Made by a program: the position numbers and the translations under genes. Source: Nocardia uniformis NBRC 13702 (GTDB taxonomy: Bacteria; Actinomycetota; Actinomycetes; Mycobacteriales; Mycobacteriaceae). Taken from it: a stretch of 64,000 nt of DNA. The stretch is taken from assembly GCF_001613345.1 (NCBI RefSeq), contig NZ_BDCE01000070.1:107682-171681 (forward strand), read 5' to 3'. The notes below the pieces were generated by a model that saw only the letters and a list, made by a program, of their open reading frames with translations, did not search any database and was not told the DNA's origin. Each line of letters begins with the position of its first letter. Position 1 is the stretch's first letter. Below are positions 58,805 to 64,000 of the stretch, piece by piece.

Positions 58805-60207
58805 GCGCGCCGAGATACCTTCAGCCGCAACTGATCCGGCTTCAACGTGATCGTCTCCTTGACCTTCAGCCGGTAGTCCGGATCGGGCGTCAGATCGTAG
58901 TTGCGCAGGATGGTGGCCAGCACGAGGACGATCTCGTGATAGGCGAACTGGCGTCCGATGCACGCACGCATTCCCACACCGAAGGGCCGGTACAACTCGG
59001 GGTGCCTGGCGCGGACCCGCTCGGGCAGGAACCGGTCGGGATCGAAACGCTCGGGGTCGTCGCCCCACAGGGTGTGGCGGTGCAGTTGCAGCAGGACGAT
59101 GAAGACCCACTCGCCCTTCTCGAACGGGTACTTCCCGCCGAGCATGGTGTCGGCATTGGCCTTGCGGAAATACCCGGGCGCGGTGGGCCACAGCCGCAGC
59201 GATTCGTCGACGATGCGACGGACATAGCGAAGCTTGGCGACCTGCTCGAACTCGAGTTCGTCGCCGGTCCAGATGTGCGCGATCTCCGCGCGTGCCCGCT
59301 CGGCGATCTCGGGATTGACCGAGAGATAGTGCAGCGCGAACGCCATCACACCGGCCGATGTCTCGTGCCCGGCCGCCAGGAAGGTCAGGATCTGGTGACG
59401 GATGTTCTGCGAGTCCAACCGCTGCCCGGTCTCCGGATCGGTGGCGGTGAGCATGCGCTCCAGCAGGTCTTCGTGCCCGCCGGTGCCCTCGCGCTGCCGC
59501 TGCGCGATTACCGCGTCGACTTCGGAGTTGACGAATTCGACATCGGCCAGATGCTGGGTGCGCTGCGCACGGAACAGTGTGCGCTCCAACAGCGGGTGGG
59601 AGTAGGCGGAGCGGTTGATGTAGGTGAGCGCACGCAACATCGCGGCAACGATGGGATGGGCGTCGGTGCGCTCGAAGGAGTCGAACGAGTATCCGAATCC
59701 CGTGCGCCCGATCACCTCCAGGGCCACCTTGTTGGTATCGCTCGGAATGTCGATCCACTCCGTGCCCCGGCCATCCCAGTGCTCGATCAGCTCACCGACA
59801 CAGTCGCGCATGGTGGCGTGGTAGCCGCGCATGGCTGCCGCCGTGAACGACGGCGCCAGAATCGCGTGCGCCTTCGCCCAGTTCGGTTCACTGTTGTGCG
59901 CCGTGAACAGTCCGTCGCGGGCTACCGAGCGCAGGTCGCGGATCGGGATACCGAGGAACTTCGCCCATTTGTCGTCATCGTTGATCTCACGCAGGAGGTC
60001 CGGCGAGCTCACGTAGGTCACCCGGGCACCGAAGATATTGCGCTCGTAGATATCTCCGTACTTCTGCGCGCCACGCATACCCCACTGGCTGGAGTCGGTC
60101 ACGTGCAGATCCCACACGTCACCGAGCACCGGCAGACGATACGGCGGATGCGGCAGCACCCGGTCCTTGGCTCGAATCCGCCCCACCGCTGGTGTAGTGC
60201 TGGTCAT
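58801..60207 (-). CDS. Cytochrome P450
   Basis: Haem monooxygenase of 468 residues. I-helix AGHETSAG, ExxR motif DESLRLWP, PERF region DDPERFDPDRFLPER, and the haem-Cys loop FGVGMRACIGRQFA. The pattern is closest to the haem domain of CYP102-like fatty-acid hydroxylases; no reductase is fused, so an external redox partner is needed. Its ATG overlaps the stop of the DUF6545 gene. It is the last gene of a three-gene operon. The substrate is unknown. Confidence 0.9.
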   Translation of the reverse strand: MTSTTPAVGRIRAKDRVLPHPPYRLPVLGDVWDLHVTDSSQWGMRGAQKYGDIYERNIFGARVTYVSSPDLLREINDDDKWAKFLGIPIRDLRSVARDGLFTAHNSEPNWAKAHAILAPSFTAAAMRGYHATMRDCVGELIEHWDGRGTEWIDIPSDTNKVALEVIGRTGFGYSFDSFERTDAHPIVAAMLRALTYINRSAYSHPLLERTLFRAQRTQHLADVEFVNSEVDAVIAQRQREGTGGHEDLLERMLTATDPETGQRLDSQNIRHQILTFLAAGHETSAGVMAFALHYLSVNPEIAERARAEIAHIWTGDELEFEQVAKLRYVRRIVDESLRLWPTAPGYFRKANADTMLGGKYPFEKGEWVFIVLLQLHRHTLWGDDPERFDPDRFLPERVRARHPELYRPFGVGMRACIGRQFAYHEIVLVLATILRNYDLTPDPDYRLKVKETITLKPDQLRLKVSRRA

Positions 60208-61373
60208 CGTGCTGTGTCTCCATCCAATAGGGAGCTGGCGTATCGGTGGTACGGACCGGCCTGGGCAGCAGCCCAGTGGTCGGCGATCCGTCGCAGGGCC
60301 CGTGTTTCGTCGACGATGTCGCGGCCCGGCGCCGAAGCCTGCAGCCGCCGATACTGCCCGGGAACCGCACCGGATTGCTTGCGCCGCAATGCTTCCACGA
60401 TCTGTGTCGCCTCACCGGCCGGACCATCGACTCCGGCGGGCGCGGGTTCGGCGAACCGGCCGAGAACCAGGAGCGAATCCCTGATCTCGACGGTTATGCG
60501 GTGGACACGATAGCGCGGGCTCATCCGCGTACCCGACCGCGCCGGACGAGGGATCTCCGGGCACGCGGCGACCAGGTCCTCCCACATCGGGTACAGCTGT
60601 CGCACGGCGCGCGACGCCGGGTCGACGCGCAGCCTGCGCGCGATTTCCGCCGCCACACCGCTGGCGGCGACCATCGCACCGCCGGCCAGCAGGTAGATGT
60701 AGTTGTTTTCGTTTGCGCTGAAACGGAATTCGACGAACGAGCGCCCGGTTCCCGTGGCGGCACACACCGAGCTGGCGAAGATCGAGACCGCCTCCTCCAG
60801 CGCCCAGACACCGACCACCAGGATGATCAGGTAGGTCATCCGATGCAGCGGGCGCAGACCGCCGGTCCGCAACTCCCGCAGGCTCGTGGACGCCATCAGC
60901 GCACCGGTCAGCCCGCACCAGCCGGAGAAGAACGCGAAATAGACGGGCGTCTGCCAGCCTTCGGTGCGGTCGATGTATTGCCCCAGCGACCGGGCTTGCG
61001 ATCCGACGATCAGCATCAGTATCGCCGACGCGTACCCGGCGACCCATACGAATCGGCTCATGCGAATCGCCCGGGTCGACCAGCGCTCCGACCACGAGGC
61101 CGCCAACTGGCACAGCGGTGCGAACGTCAGCACCATCACCGCCGTCGACAGCTGTCTGGTGAATCCGATTTCGAGCGCACCGATCTCATCGAGCCAGTCC
61201 TGTACCGCTCGCTCACGCAACAACCCGGCGGCGGTCCCCAGCAGCAGACCGTAGGTGACCAGCCGCTCACTCGGACGCGTGCGATCGAAGAGCCACAGCA
61301 GTCGAAGTGTCGCCGCCACCAGACCGAACCCGAGAATCGCCCAGGCGATTGCCGACGGCGCCGACGACGTCAT
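60204..61373 (-). CDS. DUF6545 (MAB_1171c-type) seven-helix membrane protein
   Basis: Protein of 389 residues with about seven helices in the first 235 residues (start AIAWAILGFGLVAATLRLLWLFDRTRPSERLV) and a soluble C-terminal part of about 150 residues (LYPMWEDLVAACPEIP...RYRVHRITVEIRDSLLVL) typical of the MAB_1171c family, annotated as putative transporters but without proven function. Its start and stop overlap its neighbours by 4 bases each. It links an ImmA-like protein to a P450. Confidence 0.82.
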   Translation of the reverse strand: MTSSAPSAIAWAILGFGLVAATLRLLWLFDRTRPSERLVTYGLLLGTAAGLLRERAVQDWLDEIGALEIGFTRQLSTAVMVLTFAPLCQLAASWSERWSTRAIRMSRFVWVAGYASAILMLIVGSQARSLGQYIDRTEGWQTPVYFAFFSGWCGLTGALMASTSLRELRTGGLRPLHRMTYLIILVVGVWALEEAVSIFASSVCAATGTGRSFVEFRFSANENNYIYLLAGGAMVAASGVAAEIARRLRVDPASRAVRQLYPMWEDLVAACPEIPRPARSGTRMSPRYRVHRITVEIRDSLLVLGRFAEPAPAGVDGPAGEATQIVEALRRKQSGAVPGQYRRLQASAPGRDIVDETRALRRIADHWAAAQAGPYHRYASSLLDGDTAR

Positions 61374-61870
61374 CGATCACCCCAGAACGAGCGCATGGGT
61401 CGGCTGGAGCGCCACCGCGAGGTACTCGACAGCAGCAGATCAGCGAACAGCTCGGCTTCGTCCTCCTGATGGTCGGCGAACTCCGACCGCCGCAGCACCC
61501 GCCGCACCGTGGCCGGGTCGATATCCGGCAGCAATTGCTCCAAACCGGGCATACCTTCGGTACCCGCGTCGTGATCGAGCACCATATGCCCGGTTTCGTG
61601 CGCGATGATCTGATCCACATGGAAATCGGTGGTACCGGCGGCGTACGCGATCACATCGGCGGCCTCGGTGTCCAACCACAGACCACACGGGGTGCCCCGC
61701 ACCGGGTTCCATACACCGGGCAGCGCGTCGGCTTCGACCGCCATCAGCTGAATCGGCCGACCACGCCACTGTCCCAGCGCGGCCAGGAACTCCTCCCGAT
61801 TCCACGGTGATGGGATCAGATGCGCGATTGCCGCCCGCCCGCCGAACACCCTGTGCGTCGAATCATCCAT
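61370..61870 (-). CDS. ImmA/IrrE-type metallopeptidase
   Basis: Protein of 166 residues with zinc motif HETGH near residue 90 (IIAHETGHMVLDHD) and a downstream Glu-rich helix DEAELFADLLL, the ImmA/IrrE fold. Such proteases cleave partner XRE repressors, as ImmA does with ImmR and DdrO with IrrE. The convergent XRE/EspR-like pair provides candidate targets. It is the first gene of the ImmA-DUF6545-P450 operon, with an ATGA overlap at its stop. ATG 61870 is used. Confidence 0.82.
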   Translation of the reverse strand: MDDSTHRVFGGRAAIAHLIPSPWNREEFLAALGQWRGRPIQLMAVEADALPGVWNPVRGTPCGLWLDTEAADVIAYAAGTTDFHVDQIIAHETGHMVLDHDAGTEGMPGLEQLLPDIDPATVRRVLRRSEFADHQEDEAELFADLLLSSTSRWRSSRPMRSFWGDR

Positions 61871-62227
61871 CCCAGATCACCACCCGCAGGCCTCGTCCCC
61901 GCCACTATCCAGCCCAAAATTCGATCAGATGACCAGTCATCCTCGACGATCATAAACACAGTGCGTGCAGGACAACCCGGCCCTGCATCGCCCAGAGCCC
62001 GGCCTATCCGGAAATTCGCTGTCCCACAAAGCCACTCGATCCGGACTCCGATCACATCGCCGCGCCCCGAGTCCCGAAAGGCCGTCGGTGGCGGCCATGC
62101 GATACCGCATGACGCGCAAAACCTGGGATCTCCTACGGTGTGTTGATCTTGAAACCGCCACACCGGCCTCTACCGTGACACGGATCACTCTCGTCACTCT
62201 CGTCACTGATTCAAGGATGGAGCGGGC
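61871..62227. other. Divergent promoter region, 357 bases, no gene seen
   Basis: It lies between the ImmA operon and the S1 protease. It contains the short repeat CACTCTCGT x2 at about 62187-62204 just before the protease, and no DosR-type box. No small gene or RNA was recognised. Confidence 0.35.
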
Positions 62228-62950
62228 ATGGAGTTCACGACGGGCGTTGCCAGCAGGGTCGCGGTGGGTATTGCCATGGTCGCCCTGATGGCGGTCGGGC
62301 CAGGGTGCGGACCGGCGCATGCGGAGGCGCCAGCCGTGATCGGCGGTGGGTCCGGTATCGCATTGCAGACGAGCGACCCGACCATGGTGGCGCTGTGCAC
62401 CATGACCGCGGTCGGTTACGACCGAGCCGACCGCCTCGTCGGCATTACCGCCGGGCACTGCGCCGAGGACGCCGGCGTGGCGGTGTGGGCCGAAGCCGCG
62501 CCGCGGACCGGACCGATCGGTTTCGTCGCGGCGAAGGATGTCGACCACGACTGGGCCGTCATCGAACTCGACCCCGCCCATGTCACTCCGGTCCGAGCGG
62601 TCGGCCCGTCGGTCATCACCACCGTCGGCGCACCCGGCCGGGCGTGGGAGACGGTCTGCAAGAACGGTCGCACCACCGGCTACACCTGCGGCGTGGTGTG
62701 GGATGCGAATCCCGCCGAATTCATCAGCCAGGTGTGCGCCAACCACGGCGACTCCGGCGGCCCAGTCCTGCGCGGTGACCAACTGGTCGGCATGATCAAT
62801 GCCGGGATCACGCCCTTCGGATCCGCGGAAGCCGCCTGCACCGGGAACGGAAACCCGATCCACGACCCGGACGTATCCAATCAGATCACGGCGGTACTAG
62901 CCGAAATCGATCACCTCGGCGTGACGGGCGCGGGATTCCGGCTACTCTGA
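62228..62950 (+). CDS. Secreted chymotrypsin-like serine protease
   Basis: Protein of 240 residues. Signal peptide with core VAVGIAMVALMAVGPG and cleavage near AHA-EAP (about 33). The mature trypsin-like domain has His in GITAGHCAED near residue 76, Asp in VDHDWAVIEL near 114, and Ser in NHGDSGGPVL near 176. Two Cys pairs (CTM...AGHC, VCKNG...YTCG) suggest disulphides. It resembles mycobacterial exported S1 proteases such as Rv1815. Its target is unknown. Confidence 0.88.
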   Translation: MEFTTGVASRVAVGIAMVALMAVGPGCGPAHAEAPAVIGGGSGIALQTSDPTMVALCTMTAVGYDRADRLVGITAGHCAEDAGVAVWAEAAPRTGPIGFVAAKDVDHDWAVIELDPAHVTPVRAVGPSVITTVGAPGRAWETVCKNGRTTGYTCGVVWDANPAEFISQVCANHGDSGGPVLRGDQLVGMINAGITPFGSAEAACTGNGNPIHDPDVSNQITAVLAEIDHLGVTGAGFRLL

Positions 62951-63160
62951 CCGTCCCGTCCGGCGCCGAGGTCGCGGTAGCGGATTCTCGGCAATACAAT
63001 TGTGAGACAAAGCAATCCGAAGTCGAGTACGGCGGCCGCGGTTCGGGCCGCCCGGGCCACCTGCCGCCCGTCCGCCCCGCGTGGTCGGCGACCGGCCGGC
63101 GAAGGTGCGCGCCGGGCGGCCGAGGACGGTCGCGACCCCGCACCTGCTAGCGTGCACGGG

Positions 63161-63613
63161 ATGCAGGGAAGTGTGACAGTTCGGATGGCCGCACCCGCCG
63201 ACGAAATCTGGCGGCTCATCAGCGACATCACGAATACGGGGAAGTTCAGTCCGGAGACGTTCGCGGCCGAATGGCTCGGTGGCGCAACCGAACCCGCCGT
63301 GGGGGTCAAGTTCCGCGGGAATGTCGACCGCAATGGCTGGGGTCTGAAGTATTGGACCGTGTGCCGCATCGTCGCCTGCGAGCCGGGTCGGGAGTTCGCC
63401 TTCACCGTGCTGGGTCCCGGCGGTATCGAGATCAATACGTGGCGCTACTGGTTGGAGCCCGCCGAGGGCGGCACCGACGTCACCGAATCGTTCCAGCTGC
63501 ACGACAGCCTGCCGCTGCGGCTGTACTGGCTACTGGCGGGTCGAGCGCGCGGGAAGACGAATGCCGATGGCATGCGCGAGACACTGGAACGCATCAAGGC
63601 CGTCGTCGAATAG
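63161..63613 (+). CDS. SRPBCC-family protein
   Basis: A single-domain START/Bet v1-like lipid- or ligand-binding protein of 150 residues: MAAPADEIWRLISDITNTGKFSPET near the N-terminus, a beta-sheet core and a C-terminal helix MRETLERIKAVV. Family members bind hydrophobic ligands or act as polyketide cyclases. ATG 63161 matches the family start; a GTG 9 bases earlier is possible, and the frame opens much further upstream in Arg/Ala-rich non-coding-like DNA. It ends 7 bases from the convergent LysR remnant. Confidence 0.85.
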   Translation: MQGSVTVRMAAPADEIWRLISDITNTGKFSPETFAAEWLGGATEPAVGVKFRGNVDRNGWGLKYWTVCRIVACEPGREFAFTVLGPGGIEINTWRYWLEPAEGGTDVTESFQLHDSLPLRLYWLLAGRARGKTNADGMRETLERIKAVVE

Positions 63614-63620
63614 GCTTGGT

Positions 63621-64000
63621 TCAGAACGTATTTCGGTAGCCACGGCCGACGACCAACCGCGGTCGATCCGCGATGATTCTCGGCGACGGCACGCGGCAGT
63701 ACCGTGACCGGTGAACTGCACTGCACGACGTCGATAAGCGCCCGAATACAGTTGGCCTGCACGGCAATTCGTGGACGCACGCAGTGTGCGTCGCAATAGT
63801 CGTCGATCCGGGTCCGGGTCGCGAATTCCGCGCTCAGCAGCGTGAGCTGATGCTCGGCGACAACCCGCGCCGGTACCGTCGCACCGAGATCGGGGCCGGG
63901 TCGTGCGCCGACGACCCGGCCGAGATTCTCTGAACAGTCCGGTGGCGGCGATACCCGGCAGGTGCTGGCGATCGAGAGGCAATGCCGAGGTCGAATTCAT
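63621..64000 (-). pseudogene. LysR-family regulator fragment with frameshifts, 5' end outside window
   Basis: On the minus strand the effector domain of a LysR-type regulator is readable but split between frames: DLGIASRSPAP (edge), GLFRE then, after an apparent 2-base loss near 63930, ENLGRVVGARPGPDLGATV...VVAEHQLTLLSAEFATRTRIDDYCDAHCVRPRIAVQANCIRALIDVVQCSSPVTVLPRAVAENH, then a second shift to RPRLVVGRGYRNTF and a stop at 63621. Two breaks suggest a decayed gene, though sequencing error cannot be ruled out. The DNA-binding half lies beyond the window. Confidence 0.6.

Noticed and set aside
63530..64000. 156-codon minus-strand frame at the right edge
   Set aside because: It is one frame of the broken LysR gene plus antisense of the SRPBCC gene, not a separate protein.
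1..64000. CRISPR arrays, insertion sequences, integrase/attachment sites, tRNA or rRNA genes
   Set aside because: Looked for and not seen. No regularly spaced repeats, transposase motifs or cloverleaf-like genes were recognised, so the island shows no visible mobile element.

Overview
The window is GC-rich actinobacterial DNA. Protein resemblance points to the Mycobacteriales, most likely Nocardia or a close relative: DevR/DosR, DosT/DevS, Acg-type flavoproteins, Tgs1-type wax ester/diacylglycerol acyltransferases, an EspR-like regulator and mycothiol-linked thiol chemistry. No rRNA, tRNA, CRISPR array, transposase or integrase was recognised. The genus is inferred, not proven.

Most of the window (about 0.8-57 kb) looks like a contiguous hypoxia/dormancy island. 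It gathers relatives of genes that in Mycobacterium tuberculosis belong to the DosR regulon but are scattered there: the response regulator DevR (13.3 kb), a haem-GAF sensor kinase (49.5 kb), five universal stress proteins plus one decayed copy, four Acg-family nitroreductase-fold proteins, an alpha-crystallin Hsp20 next to PfkB, the Rv2004c-like kinase/ATPase, the OtsB1-like HAD-phosphatase-GH65 fusion, a CtpF-like cation ATPase, a Rip3-like M50 protease, CBS proteins, an Rv1733c-like membrane protein and two acyltransferases. About twenty copies of a DosR-box-like element (typical core GGGACTTTCGGCCC) lie in its promoters. One 16-mer occurs exactly three times and one 15-mer exactly twice.

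Layout. 0-4.3 kb: desaturase end, USP, phosphoketolase. 4.5-7.3 kb: Acg-SRPBCC-Acg operon. 7.4-15.5 kb: SDR, Rv2004c-like, USPs, devR, flavodoxin, DUF2267. 15.7-22.4 kb: ABC exporter and the trehalose-6-phosphate fusion. 22.6-31 kb: SHOCT protein, a gene-free stretch with two orphan boxes, pfkB, hsp20, USP, CBS genes, acyltransferase. 31-33 kb: a CsoR-family regulator with three palindromic operators, a DsbA-like protein and a Cys-rich microprotein. 33-38 kb: Acg, PAP2 and a PAP2-kinase-flippase fusion. 38-44.5 kb: CtpF-like pump with a micropeptide, flavin-binding protein, DUF302 fusion, M50 protease. 44.5-54 kb: ADH, Tgs1-like, PEP synthase, sensor kinase, USP operon. 54-57.5 kb: unusual P1B ATPase.

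From about 57.6 kb the content changes to an XRE/EspR-like regulator pair facing an ImmA-DUF6545-P450 operon, then a secreted S1 protease, an SRPBCC protein and a frameshifted LysR remnant. No DosR-like boxes were seen there.

Inferred joint role: on hypoxia, NO or redox stress the haem sensor activates DevR. DevR then switches carbon flow (phosphoketolase, PfkB, PEP synthase, trehalose recycling, triacylglycerol storage), protects proteins (Hsp20, USPs), buffers flavin and redox (Acg proteins, flavodoxin, PNPOx-like) and adjusts ion transport (P-type ATPases).
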